From the NCBI GenBank assembly GCA_035934015.1, contig DASYYH010000016.1, positions 248,001 to 312,000 on the forward strand: a stretch of DNA of 64,000 nt. The letters run 5' to 3'. The translations under genes and the position numbers were made by a program. Shown one piece after another: positions 54,732 through 63,019 of the stretch. The number at the start of each line of letters is the position of its first letter. Within the stretch, counting starts at the first letter, position 1. A model generated the notes under the pieces. It was not told where the DNA came from. It did not search any database and saw only the letters and a program-made list of their open reading frames with translations. The DNA comes from Candidatus Acidiferrales bacterium (GTDB lineage Bacteria > Acidobacteriota > Terriglobia > Acidiferrales > UBA7541).

Positions 54732-54965
54732 TCAGACTTTCGGCGCAGGGGGCGGCAGGTCGCGGGCAACAATCACGCTTTGAAACCCGCATTGATTATG
54801 CGTCCCGTCGCAAAAAGGCTTGTTGGTCGATTGTCCGCAGCGGCAGAGCGAGACCGCCGTTCGTCCCCCCAGTCCGAACACGCGGCCTTGCGAATCCACG
54901 ATCTCAAAATCGCCTTCGACTCGGATCGACCCGTTGTCTTTGACCAAAATTCTTGTCCCTGCCAT
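54732..54965 (-). CDS. CDGSH-type iron-sulfur protein
   Basis: A 77-residue protein with the CDGSH 2Fe-2S ligands C41, C43, C52 and H56, in CRCGQSTNKPFCDGTH. AGGAG four bases before the ATG supports the start. It is the last gene of a four-gene operon with an E1-like enzyme, a MoaD/ThiS-like carrier and a JAMM peptidase, only 18 bases after the E1 gene. It may serve as an electron or cluster carrier in the sulfur-transfer pathway of that operon. Confidence 0.88.
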   Translation of the reverse strand: MAGTRILVKDNGSIRVEGDFEIVDSQGRVFGLGGRTAVSLCRCGQSTNKPFCDGTHNQCGFQSVIVARDLPPPAPKV

Positions 54966-54983
54966 TTTGCTCCTGTGTGTTTT

Positions 54984-56171
54984 TCAGTATTTTGGTACGG
55001 ACGAATCGACTTCATCCGACCAAGCCAGAATTCCGCCCTTGAGATTCCAAATTTTCTGGAAGCCCGCTTTTTTCAGGAATTCGACGGCTTCCGCAGAACG
55101 CTTCCCGCTGCGGCAGTGTGCCACAATCTCGCGCGAACTGTCGAGTTCGCTCACGCGCCTGGGCAGATCGCCGAGCGGAATCAAATAGCCCTGCAAGTTG
55201 CAGATCTGATATTCGTGCGGTTCGCGAACATCCAGAACAAACAAATCATCGCCGCGATCGAGTCTTCCCTTGAGCTGCTTCGGCGTAATTTCCGGAACCG
55301 CCGTTGCTGGCGCGGGCGCTTCCTCGCCGCGAATACCGCAAAATTCGGCGTAGTCAATCAGTTTCGTAATCGTGCGGTGTTCGCCGCAGAGCGGACATTC
55401 CGGATTCTTCCGCAGCTTCAATTCCCGGAATCGCATTCCCAGCGCATCGAAGAGCAACAAGCGGCCAACGAGCGTGTCGCCTTTACCCATAATCAGCTTC
55501 AGCGTTTCCATGGCCTGAATACAGCCGATGATTCCCGGCAGCACGCCCAGCACACCGCCTTCGGCGCACGACGGTACCAGCCCCGGCGGAGGCGGTTCCG
55601 GATACAAGCAGCGATAGCATGGCCCTCCCCGATACCCGAAAATGCTCGCCTGTCCTTCGAACCGGAAGATCGAGCCATAAACATTCGGCTTGCCCAGGAG
55701 GACGCACGCGTCATTCACCAGATAGCGCGTCGGGAAATTGTCCGTGCCATCGACAACGATGTCGTAATCGCGAAGAATCTCCAACGCGTTTTCGCTCGTC
55801 AGCATCGTCTCGAATGTCTTGATCTGAATCTCCGGATTCAAATCGCGCAGCCGCGCGCTGGCAGCTTCGAGCTTCCTGCGCCCCACGTCGCTCGTTCCAA
55901 ACACGACCTGCCGCTGCAAATTCGTGAAATCCACCGCGTCAAAATCGACGATGCCGAGCCGCCCGACTCCCGCCGCCGCAAGATATAGCCCCAGCGGCGC
56001 GCCCAATCCGCCCGAACCGATAAGCAGCACTTTCGCCTTCTTCAGCTTGAGCTGCCCGTCCATGCCCACTTCCGGCATAATCAAATGCCGGCTGTACCGC
56101 AGCACTTCCTGTTTGCTCAGGCCCGCTTGCGTTGCGGGTGCCGTCGCCGAATCTGTCAAACGCGTCGCCAT
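54984..56171 (-). CDS. MoeB/ThiF-like adenylyltransferase with C-terminal rhodanese domain
   Basis: A 395-residue E1-like enzyme. The ATP-binding GSGGLG lies at residues 52-57, and the zinc-binding CxxC pairs are in CYRCLYP and CPLCGEHR. A rhodanese domain from about residue 290 holds the active cysteine in CRSGKRS. It would adenylate the C-terminal glycine of the small carrier encoded upstream and convert it to a thiocarboxylate with sulfur from the rhodanese. This layout is that of MoeZ/MoeBR of actinobacteria. It follows the carrier gene by 17 bases. Confidence 0.88.
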   Translation of the reverse strand: MATRLTDSATAPATQAGLSKQEVLRYSRHLIMPEVGMDGQLKLKKAKVLLIGSGGLGAPLGLYLAAAGVGRLGIVDFDAVDFTNLQRQVVFGTSDVGRRKLEAASARLRDLNPEIQIKTFETMLTSENALEILRDYDIVVDGTDNFPTRYLVNDACVLLGKPNVYGSIFRFEGQASIFGYRGGPCYRCLYPEPPPPGLVPSCAEGGVLGVLPGIIGCIQAMETLKLIMGKGDTLVGRLLLFDALGMRFRELKLRKNPECPLCGEHRTITKLIDYAEFCGIRGEEAPAPATAVPEITPKQLKGRLDRGDDLFVLDVREPHEYQICNLQGYLIPLGDLPRRVSELDSSREIVAHCRSGKRSAEAVEFLKKAGFQKIWNLKGGILAWSDEVDSSVPKY

Positions 56172-56188
56172 TTTCTCTTCCTTTTCGC

Positions 56189-56473
56189 TTATCGTTCCGC
56201 GCCGCCGGCAATCGAAGGCACGATGCTGATCGTATCGCCTTGCGCCAGCGCCGTTTTTTCCCTCTGCAGAAAACGAATGTCCTCGTCGTTTACATACACG
56301 TTGACAAAACTCCGCAGCCGTCCGTCCTCCGAATACAAATGTTTTCGCAGATCCGCATATCGCGACGTCAGTGAGTTTAGCGCTTCTCCCACGGTCGTTG
56401 CTTCCAAATCCACGCTTTCCTGTTTCGCCGTGAATTGCCGCAACGGCGTCGGAATCACAACCTTGACACCCAT
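56189..56473 (-). CDS. MoaD/ThiS-like sulfur carrier with capped C-terminus
   Basis: A 94-residue beta-grasp protein of the ubiquitin/MoaD/ThiS group. The C-terminal segment GDTISIVPSIAGG is the classical carrier end, but three more residues, AER, follow the two glycines. A free GG is needed for adenylation, so the cap must be cleaved. The JAMM peptidase encoded upstream is the natural candidate. It lies in a tight operon with that peptidase and an E1-like adenylyltransferase, so it probably carries sulfur for cysteine, thiamin-like or molybdopterin-type biosynthesis. Confidence 0.85.
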   Translation of the reverse strand: MGVKVVIPTPLRQFTAKQESVDLEATTVGEALNSLTSRYADLRKHLYSEDGRLRSFVNVYVNDEDIRFLQREKTALAQGDTISIVPSIAGGAER

Positions 56474-56515
56474 TTTTCCTCTCCTTCAGTTCGATTCAGA
56501 CTCGTCGAAGATTTC

Positions 56516-56953
56516 TCATGCGCTAGCGATGTATTCGATGGCTTCTTCGGCGTATTGGCCGCCATCTTCTTCAAGCCGCCAGGAGCGCATTTCCCGCGGC
56601 TCGCCTTTCTCCACCTGAAAAATCACGTAGCTGTACCATGGCCAGGCATGCTCGCGATCGAATTCGCTCGGCCGCGCCGGAGCGTCCGGATGCGAGTGAT
56701 ACCATCCGATCAAATTGCAGCCCTTCTCCTTCGCTTCGTTCTCTGCCATTTGCACATCCAGCGGCGCAATCGAAAACCGATTCCTCGGCGAGTCATTTCG
56801 CTGATTGGCAAGCGGCATAAGGTCTACGACGACGCGATCCGCGCCCTCATCGCGGCCGAGAAGCGCACCGCAGCACTCATTCGGATAATCGCGCGCGCCA
56901 TGCGCGTGAATTTTGTCGATCAGCGAATGTCCAAGCTTCAACATTGCGCTCAC
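56516..56953 (-). CDS. JAMM/Mov34 (M67) metallopeptidase, Mec-like
   Basis: A 145-residue zinc isopeptidase-type protein with the complete JAMM motif: E26 in NECCGALL, H86 and H88 in YHSHPDAP, and D99 ten residues on. It matches Mec-type peptidases, which cut products from the sulfur carrier CysO in Mycobacterium. It opens a four-gene operon and probably trims the cap of, or releases a product from, the carrier. Translation starts at GTG, with AGGAGAGG four bases upstream; an ATG three codons later is possible. Confidence 0.88.
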   Translation of the reverse strand: MSAMLKLGHSLIDKIHAHGARDYPNECCGALLGRDEGADRVVVDLMPLANQRNDSPRNRFSIAPLDVQMAENEAKEKGCNLIGWYHSHPDAPARPSEFDREHAWPWYSYVIFQVEKGEPREMRSWRLEEDGGQYAEEAIEYIASA

Positions 56954-57202
56954 TCAGCCTCTCCTGCCCGCCACATTTTCGCGCTCTGCATGCCGCATTG
57001 GATGCAGAAACACCTCTCCCGTATTCACCGTATTTTGCTTATAACTCAAACTTTAGCAGAAACACCCTGTTTTCAGTAGGGAATCGGAAATTTGGTGCGT
57101 CCGCAAGCGTCCGACCACACCTTCTGACCGGCTCCTCGCCAAATCGCGTGCCGAATTTTTGTCTTTACAACTCCGCCTCGAAATCCTTACTCTGTTGGAG
57201 CC

Positions 57203-57646
57203 ATGTGGTACGTCAACGAAAAGTTTGCGGCGAAGAAAATCGAAGCGGAGTTGCCGCAGCACGGCTTCACGGTGCGCAGCTCCGGCGGCGTAGCGCGCAT
57301 CGAGAAATACAATTGCGGCGCCGAGTTCCGCAAATCCCCCGACGGCAAATATCAGATGACTGAACTTCCCGCCATTATGAAAAATGGCCAGTTCACGCAA
57401 CTCTGGGACGCCGGCTACCAGAAATTCCTGATCACCAAGGATGCCAAGAAACTCCCCGCCATCGTCACCGAGCTTTCCGACCTCCGCAAATTCAACGAGG
57501 AATTGCGTTACGCTCTTGGCGTGCCGACCTATTACAACGAAGCACTCGGCTCCACGTGCCATTACAGCGTTTACGATCGCGTGAAGGGTCGCGAGGGCGA
57601 CGTGCCCGACGAAACCGTCGGCGCGCACTCCGAAGAAGGTCACTAG
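57203..57646 (+). CDS. conserved hypothetical protein
   Basis: A 147-residue soluble-looking protein with no family I can name. It begins MWYVNEKFAAKKIE, and the middle has regularly spaced charged and aromatic residues, as expected of a folded alpha/beta protein. A GGAG ribosome binding site lies just before the ATG. Codon use matches its neighbours. It stands alone on the plus strand between the JAMM operon and a small membrane protein. Confidence 0.65.
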   Translation: MWYVNEKFAAKKIEAELPQHGFTVRSSGGVARIEKYNCGAEFRKSPDGKYQMTELPAIMKNGQFTQLWDAGYQKFLITKDAKKLPAIVTELSDLRKFNEELRYALGVPTYYNEALGSTCHYSVYDRVKGREGDVPDETVGAHSEEGH

Positions 57647-57709
57647 CGAGCCGCTCACAGGAACTTCCTAAGATATGCTCGCTCGAACCACGCCCCTCGG
57701 CAGGTTTCG

Positions 57710-58108
57710 ATGAATGGCCGCGACAAGGCTGCGCGCTTTTTCGTCATCCTGGGCTGCGTGGTGCTGTTCGTTAACGCTGCGCTTCATTGCGTTGGCGGAT
57801 ACAAAGCGGGTTTCCCGGCATTGAGCGCTTCGAACTTGGACCCCCACCTCCAAGCAGCCTTCCGGGTCGTTTTTCTCTCCCTTGCATGGCAGTGGGTTGT
57901 GACAGCGGTGGTCGCGCTGCTGGCAGGTATCACTCATACAAGATTGCGCAGAATACTTGTTCTGTTCTGCGGTTTGGCCGTGCTCGTGGAGGCGCTAGCC
58001 GGCGCCAGCATGATGGGATTTTTCCTGGGCAACGAAATAATCGGAGCGGGCGGATTGTTGCTTGTCTGCGGCGGCCTCTTATTTGACGAATCCGGAGTGC
58101 AAACGTAG
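57710..58108 (+). CDS. small integral membrane protein, hypothetical
   Basis: A 132-residue protein with about four transmembrane segments (residues near 10-30, 48-70, 78-97 and 102-124). No conserved motif is recognised. It is immediately followed, with no gap, by the PEP-mutase-type enzyme gene, so the two are probably co-transcribed. It may be a transporter partner; nothing further can be said. Confidence 0.65.
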   Translation: MNGRDKAARFFVILGCVVLFVNAALHCVGGYKAGFPALSASNLDPHLQAAFRVVFLSLAWQWVVTAVVALLAGITHTRLRRILVLFCGLAVLVEALAGASMMGFFLGNEIIGAGGLLLVCGGLLFDESGVQT

Positions 58109-58951
58109 ATGACCTCCTCAGCCCAATCAGAAAAAGCCCAGCGCTTTCTCTCGCTGCATCATGGTCCGAAGATTCTGCTTCTTCCCAACGCCTGGGACGT
58201 CTCGAGCGCGCGCATTTTCGAGGATGCCGGTTTCCCCGCCGTCGCCACGAGCAGCGCCGGTGTCGCTAACTCTCTCGGCTATCCCGACGGCCAGAAAATC
58301 TCCCGCGCTGAAATGCTCGAAGTCGTTTCGCGCATCGCTCACGCGCTTTCTGTGCCCGTCACCGCGGATATGGAAGCCGGCTATGGCACGACGCCCGATG
58401 AAATGGCGGAAACCGCGCGCCTCGTCATCGAAGCCGGTGCTGTAGGACTGAATCTGGAAGACGCTATCGGCGAAGGCACGGGCAAGCTCTACGATATTCC
58501 TCGGCAGCAGGAAAAAATCCGCGCCATGGTGGAAATAGGCAAGAAACTCGGCGTGCCGCTGGTCATCAACGCGCGAACGGACATCTATCTCGAAGAAATC
58601 GGCGAGCCAGCCTCGCGCGTCGAAGCCACGGCCAAGCGCCTCAACGCCTATCGCGACGCCGGCGCTTCATCGCTCTTCGCGCCCGGCCCGAAGGACGCGC
58701 CCACCATCGAAAAACTCGTTCGCGCCGTCCATGGCCCGCTGAATATTCTCGCGCTGAAGGGCGGTCCTTCCGCGCGCGAACTCGAAAAACTCGGCGTCGC
58801 TCGCGTCAGCGTCGGCTCCGGCCCTATGCGCGCCGTGATGGGTTTTACCTCGCGCCTCGCCAAGCATCTTCGCGATGCGGGCACTTTCGATCCCATGTTC
58901 GAAGGCCAGATGACCTACATCGACGCCAACCGCCTCTTCGAAAAACACTGA
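58109..58951 (+). CDS. isocitrate lyase / PEP mutase-family enzyme
   Basis: A 280-residue TIM-barrel enzyme of the isocitrate lyase/PEP mutase superfamily. The residues SSAGVANSLG, ADMEAGYG and NLEDAI give the metal-dependent site, and NARTDIYL contains a substrate-contact arginine. The KKCGH signature of true isocitrate lyase is absent, so methylisocitrate lyase, oxaloacetate hydrolase or carboxyphosphonoenolpyruvate mutase-type activity is more likely. Its start directly follows the stop codon of the small membrane protein gene. Confidence 0.82.
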   Translation: MTSSAQSEKAQRFLSLHHGPKILLLPNAWDVSSARIFEDAGFPAVATSSAGVANSLGYPDGQKISRAEMLEVVSRIAHALSVPVTADMEAGYGTTPDEMAETARLVIEAGAVGLNLEDAIGEGTGKLYDIPRQQEKIRAMVEIGKKLGVPLVINARTDIYLEEIGEPASRVEATAKRLNAYRDAGASSLFAPGPKDAPTIEKLVRAVHGPLNILALKGGPSARELEKLGVARVSVGSGPMRAVMGFTSRLAKHLRDAGTFDPMFEGQMTYIDANRLFEKH

Positions 58952-58982
58952 AGGAAATCTACAGTTCGTGGCGCCACTCGTC

Positions 58983-59456
58983 TTACTCGCTGGCGTCTTC
59001 CAGCGCTTTTCGGAATCGCGCCGTGTCCACATGATGCCGCGCAACTTCGCGCGAGCCCAGAAACACCACAGGCACATCATTCGTGTACAGCTCAAGAAGC
59101 TCCGCGTCGTCGTCGATATTCACTTCGCGCAGCTTCGCACCATGCTCGCGCAGGATCGGCGCAATGGTGACGCGCGCTTCGTCGCAGAGCCGGCATCGCG
59201 GACGGCTATAAAGCGTCGCGTCGTGCGGCCCAGCTACAGCGAGCCGTCCTTCTTCCGTGCGCCGGTAAAAATCTCCGCCGCCCGCCGGCGCAAGATATCC
59301 TTCGCGCGTAAGCATCTCGACAGCTTCCACGACGTTGTCGCGCCGCGCGGGATCGTTTCCCGCGGCGAATTCCATCAGCGCGTGGAGATCAAGCTCCTCG
59401 CGTTCCAGTTCGTCAAACACTTCCAGAACGCGGCGCGGAATTTCCTCGAGTTCCAT
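58983..59456 (-). CDS. glutaredoxin-like domain protein with N-terminal helical extension
   Basis: A 157-residue two-part protein. The last 75 residues resemble the glutaredoxin-like DUF836 family: YSRPRCRLCDEA with a CxxC pair, then REVNIDDDAELLELYTNDVPVVFLG. The first 80 residues look helical, perhaps a winged-helix or small binding domain. It may be a redox-linked protein. It lies five bases after the DinB-family gene on the same strand. Confidence 0.6.
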   Translation of the reverse strand: MELEEIPRRVLEVFDELEREELDLHALMEFAAGNDPARRDNVVEAVEMLTREGYLAPAGGGDFYRRTEEGRLAVAGPHDATLYSRPRCRLCDEARVTIAPILREHGAKLREVNIDDDAELLELYTNDVPVVFLGSREVARHHVDTARFRKALEDASE

Positions 59457-59461
59457 GCGAT

Positions 59462-59995
59462 TCAGGGTTTAACGCTGTAGAATTTCTGGAAAGGCCCCAT
59501 CCCCGGATAGAACGCGCGGGCGCGGAAGAGCTCCGTGATCTGCCGGATGTGTCCCAGATCGTGAAACGCCCACTCGTTCATCAGTTGCGCCACGGTGATC
59601 GGCCCGAATTTCTCGTGCTGTCCCTTGCGGCCCGCGATGCTCTCCGGCATGTAGCGCAGCCAGGAAACGCTGCGGTCGCGCTCGTGGCAGAAAACCTTCA
59701 GGTGCTCTCGCGCTTTTCCGCCGGTGTATCGCCCGGCCTTATACTGCGCGTCCTGATCGTACATCGCCAATTGCGGCATCTCTTCCTGCACCATGCGCTC
59801 GATGCGCTCGCGAAATCCCGCCACTTCCACGTCCGTCAGATGCGCCAGCACTTCGCTGATTGACCAGCGCTCCATCGACGGCTTCCAGTGCAACTGGTCT
59901 TCGCTCGCCAGCGAGACAATTTTTTCCAGAATGATCGGCGTCTGCTCGAGCACCGCAAGCCCGGGCAGCGGCGCGGGATTCATGGCGGCTTTCAT
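59462..59995 (-). CDS. DinB-family protein
   Basis: A 177-residue member of the DinB four-helix fold. Metal-site histidines lie in LAHLTDVE near residue 51 and in FHDLGHIRQITEL near residue 150, the usual positions. I choose the ATG at 59995 with GGAGG and a second GGAG just upstream; 34 further codons upstream have no ribosome binding site. Proteins of this family include thiol transferases and hydrolases; function is unknown here. It is a second, unrelated DinB copy in this window. Confidence 0.78.
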   Translation of the reverse strand: MKAAMNPAPLPGLAVLEQTPIILEKIVSLASEDQLHWKPSMERWSISEVLAHLTDVEVAGFRERIERMVQEEMPQLAMYDQDAQYKAGRYTGGKAREHLKVFCHERDRSVSWLRYMPESIAGRKGQHEKFGPITVAQLMNEWAFHDLGHIRQITELFRARAFYPGMGPFQKFYSVKP

Positions 59996-60230
59996 CTCCG
60001 TCCTCCGTAGAATTGGTGCGACCGTTCCTTTATACCGCATTTCGCCGCGCCCGCGAAACGTTCCGCGCCTGCAAAGCTTTTTTGCGCCCTTGCGCATCTT
60101 AAATTTTGGATTTTTCGCAGGGGCGGGGCTTGCCCCGCCCGTCGGCCTGCAAAGCAGGACGCAATCTGCCGCTCAATCGCTCATGTTTGTCAGAGCGCTC
60201 GGTTCGTGAGACTCTGAATCCGGAGGCTTC

Positions 60231-60584
60231 GTGCCGCAAGTCTTTGCTCTCGTCGACGACATTTTCTTTCAAGCCAAAATGCTCGAAACCGCCAAGCATC
60301 TCGGCGTGGAAATGAAATCTTTCGCCGCAGGCGACACCCTCCTCGCGGAACTTGCAAAGCAATCGCCCGCGCTCGTCGTCGTGGACTTGAACGCGCGCCA
60401 GTCTCCTACGGAAGCGATCGCCGCGCTTCGCGCACGCGACGCGCAAATCCCCATCGTCGCATTCTTTTCGCACGTGCAAACCGACCTGGCCCAGCGTGCG
60501 CGCCAGGCCGGATGCTCCGAAGTCATGCCACGCTCGAAATTCACGAAAGACCTCGCGGAGATTTTTTCGAGGGCAAAAGCATGA
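60231..60584 (+). CDS. degenerate response-regulator receiver-like protein
   Basis: A 117-residue single-domain protein with the alpha/beta layout of a receiver domain. The aspartate in VVVDLNAR near residue 52 could be the phosphoacceptor, but the usual N-terminal acidic pair is reduced to VDD and the lysine near the end is in PRSKF. The start is GTG with GGAGG a few bases upstream. It overlaps the next gene by four bases (ATGA). It may be a signalling pseudo-receiver. Confidence 0.55.
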   Translation: MPQVFALVDDIFFQAKMLETAKHLGVEMKSFAAGDTLLAELAKQSPALVVVDLNARQSPTEAIAALRARDAQIPIVAFFSHVQTDLAQRARQAGCSEVMPRSKFTKDLAEIFSRAKA

Positions 60585-61531
60585 GGCTCATAGCCGGGCG
60601 CATACTCGCCGCTTCGACCGTGCTTTTCTTCGCGCTGCTATCTGCATGCCCGGTCTCTCCGGCTCAAACGCAATCTTCGTCAGGGCCAGCGGCACAATCC
60701 ACATCCGACCCCGCTGACGCGCTCAATGCCGCTCTCGCCGCCGCGTGCCGCGAAAATGGCGCGAACTTCGCGAAATATTTGACCGTCGCCAATGCCGATT
60801 CTTTCCTCAAACTTTCTCCCGACGAACGCACCGCAATGATGAGCCGTTTCGTTCTCCTCGACGTTCCCGGCCAGCCGCTGCTTTCCACCAGTGCAGAAGG
60901 CCAGCAGGTTCTCCTCTGCGCCGCTTCCGACGCCAACGCGCAATTCACGTTCGGCGCAGCCCGCGTCCACGATAATCTCGCTTACATTCCCATCAGTGTC
61001 ACCGGCGGCGGCTCCATTCAGTTCGGCCTCGTGCGCGAAGACGGAAGCTGGAAGCTCCTCTCCATCGGCTTGTTGCTGATCGATATTCCCCAGCTGCAGA
61101 AGCAATGGGGCGTGCAGGACTTGCTCAATCGCGAGCAGTCCGCCATGCAAACGCTGCAGAATTTGGCTCAGGCCATCGACACATATCAGCGTGCATTTGG
61201 CGATCTGCCGCAATCTCTCGTGCAGCTTGGCCCATCGAAGGATGGTGTTTCGCCTTCGGCGGCGAAATTGATTGATGCCGGTCTCGCTTCAGGCAGCAAG
61301 AACGGCTACACATTCCGCTATCGCATCGTCTCCGCACCTGACGCCGCTTCGCCGGTCTACGAAATCGCCGCGATGCCGGCGGAATATGGCAAATCCGGGA
61401 AGCGCTCTTTTTTGCTGGATCAAAATGGCAAGATTCATGCGGCGGACAAACACGGCGGCGTTGCCACCGTTGACGATCCCACGGTCACGCCGGCAAACTC
61501 GGGAAATTCTCCCGGCGCCGGAGCTCTCTGA
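60581..61531 (+). CDS. exported hypothetical protein
   Basis: A 316-residue exported protein starting at the ATG that overlaps the preceding gene's stop. A signal peptide (residues about 1-28, with a cysteine near 23) is followed by a serine-, alanine- and proline-rich linker and a folded domain containing QKQWGVQDLLNREQSAMQT. I recognise no family. The upstream longer frame is rejected because it would start inside the receiver gene. It may act in the envelope. Confidence 0.62.
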   Translation: MRLIAGRILAASTVLFFALLSACPVSPAQTQSSSGPAAQSTSDPADALNAALAAACRENGANFAKYLTVANADSFLKLSPDERTAMMSRFVLLDVPGQPLLSTSAEGQQVLLCAASDANAQFTFGAARVHDNLAYIPISVTGGGSIQFGLVREDGSWKLLSIGLLLIDIPQLQKQWGVQDLLNREQSAMQTLQNLAQAIDTYQRAFGDLPQSLVQLGPSKDGVSPSAAKLIDAGLASGSKNGYTFRYRIVSAPDAASPVYEIAAMPAEYGKSGKRSFLLDQNGKIHAADKHGGVATVDDPTVTPANSGNSPGAGAL

Positions 61532-61547
61532 AGCGCCGAGCGGAAGA

Positions 61548-62576
61548 TTACTGTTGCTGCGGCGGCTGACTTAGCTCTGCTTGCGCTTTTCTCGCCTCAT
61601 CCGTTCCGGGAAATTTTTGCACCAACTGGCGGAACACCGCCTGCGCGCTTGCTTTCTTCCCCGTTTCCTGGAGGGCGCGCCCCTTTTCGAGCATCGCCGA
61701 AGCTACGCGCAAACTGTTCGGATAACCCATAATCACATTGTCATACGCATCGATCGCGCCGTTGTAGTCGCTCTGTTCATAGCAAATCTCGCCGAGATAA
61801 AATTGCGCATCCGCCGCAAAAGGGCCGTTCGGAAAATCCTTCAGGTAATCGCTGAACTCCTGGCGTGAGAGCGTGTTGTTGCCGCTGTTCAGATCGCGCT
61901 GCGCATTGGCGTAAAGCGTGTCCGCGGAAATCGGAGGCGGCGGCAATGTCGAAGCGGGCGCCGTTGCGGCGGGCGCTGTCGTTGCGGGCGCCGTGGTTGT
62001 CGCTGCGGGCTGCGTCGCCGCCGTTTGCTGCGCCGGAGAAGCTGCCGGAGGCGCGGCATTGGAAGGAGCGCTCACCGGAGCCGTGCTGCTCGGCGCGCTC
62101 TCCATATTCGAAGTCGTGCTGGTCTGCGCCGGCATCGCCGGTGCTCCTGTCGACACGCGCGCGTTGATTGATTGCAGCGTTGATTCCATGTCGCTCATCT
62201 GCTGCGCGAGTTTTGCGACGCGCGCTTGCAGGTCTTGCAAGTTGTCGGAGACGCCCTGCACCTGCTGCGCGACGTTGCTGTTATTCGCGCCGCTGTTTGC
62301 TTGCGCATCCTGCACTGTTTTCTGCAGCGCTCCCATCGTCTGGCTCAGCCGGCCCGAGGCGTCGAGCGACTGCTGCACCAGCGTCTGCATCGACGCCAGT
62401 TTCGAATCGACGTCGCTGCGAGCGTCCTGCTGGTTTTGCAGGATCTGGCTGATGCTCTGCTGAATCTGGATAATCTCGCGCGAAACGGCGTTCGCCGGCG
62501 CCGGCGTCAGCATCGCCGTCACGAGCGCCCCGGCGAGAAAAATCCCAAGTGATATCAAAATCGTTCTTGCGCGCAT
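61548..62576 (-). CDS. TPR protein, CpoB/YbgF-like
   Basis: A 342-residue exported protein. An N-terminal signal segment (residues about 7-29) is followed by a coiled coil (IQQSISQILQNQQ onwards), a low-complexity Ala/Pro/Thr linker (residues about 150-218) and a C-terminal TPR domain with three repeats (DAQFYLGEICYEQ, SAMLEKGRALQE and related). This is the layout of the Tol-Pal associated CpoB/YbgF, which coordinates the outer membrane and peptidoglycan at division. GGAGG nine bases before the ATG fixes the start. Other Tol-Pal genes are not in the window. Confidence 0.8.
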   Translation of the reverse strand: MRARTILISLGIFLAGALVTAMLTPAPANAVSREIIQIQQSISQILQNQQDARSDVDSKLASMQTLVQQSLDASGRLSQTMGALQKTVQDAQANSGANNSNVAQQVQGVSDNLQDLQARVAKLAQQMSDMESTLQSINARVSTGAPAMPAQTSTTSNMESAPSSTAPVSAPSNAAPPAASPAQQTAATQPAATTTAPATTAPAATAPASTLPPPPISADTLYANAQRDLNSGNNTLSRQEFSDYLKDFPNGPFAADAQFYLGEICYEQSDYNGAIDAYDNVIMGYPNSLRVASAMLEKGRALQETGKKASAQAVFRQLVQKFPGTDEARKAQAELSQPPQQQ

Positions 62577-63019
62577 TTCCCTTCCTCCTCAATCCTCCGC
62601 GCCTGTATTTTTCCGAAACAAGCGGCCTCTGCGTAACCCTTGCTTATAACAAAATCCCGCTGCGGATTCTGCATTCGTGCATTTTGCTGTGCCCTGTGAA
62701 CCACGGCTGGTCCGCAACCACTCGCGTGAGCCGCGCATTGTGCGCAGCTCGCATATTCTCTCACTCATTCTTCTCAAAAAGCTGCTACGCCCCTCGCGCA
62801 GCCCGCCCTCTTCAAGTTTGGATGCGTCAATCCTCCCCCGCGTCATGCTCCAGCGGCTCGCGGGGGCTTGGCTCGCCTCTGGCCTCTCGCGCCTCACTCT
62901 GGTATCCTATCGCTCGTCTGACACGGCGCCCCAGCCGGCCGGAATTCACTCCGAGCACACCAGTTCCCGCTCTGTGAATACCGCCCGACATCTGCACGAG
63001 GGCCGGCAGGAGTCCGTCC
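62577..63019. other. gene-free stretch upstream of mqnD
   Basis: About 440 bases without a supported gene: the open frames on either strand are arginine-rich and look like chance. I see no strong terminator or known RNA structure. It contains the promoter regions of both the mqnD gene and the divergent CpoB-like gene, though neither is clear by eye. Confidence 0.45.

Noticed and set aside
62589-62897. Arginine- and serine-rich open frame upstream of mqnD on the minus strand
   Set aside because: No ribosome binding site, no family resemblance and composition like a shadow frame of GC-rich DNA.
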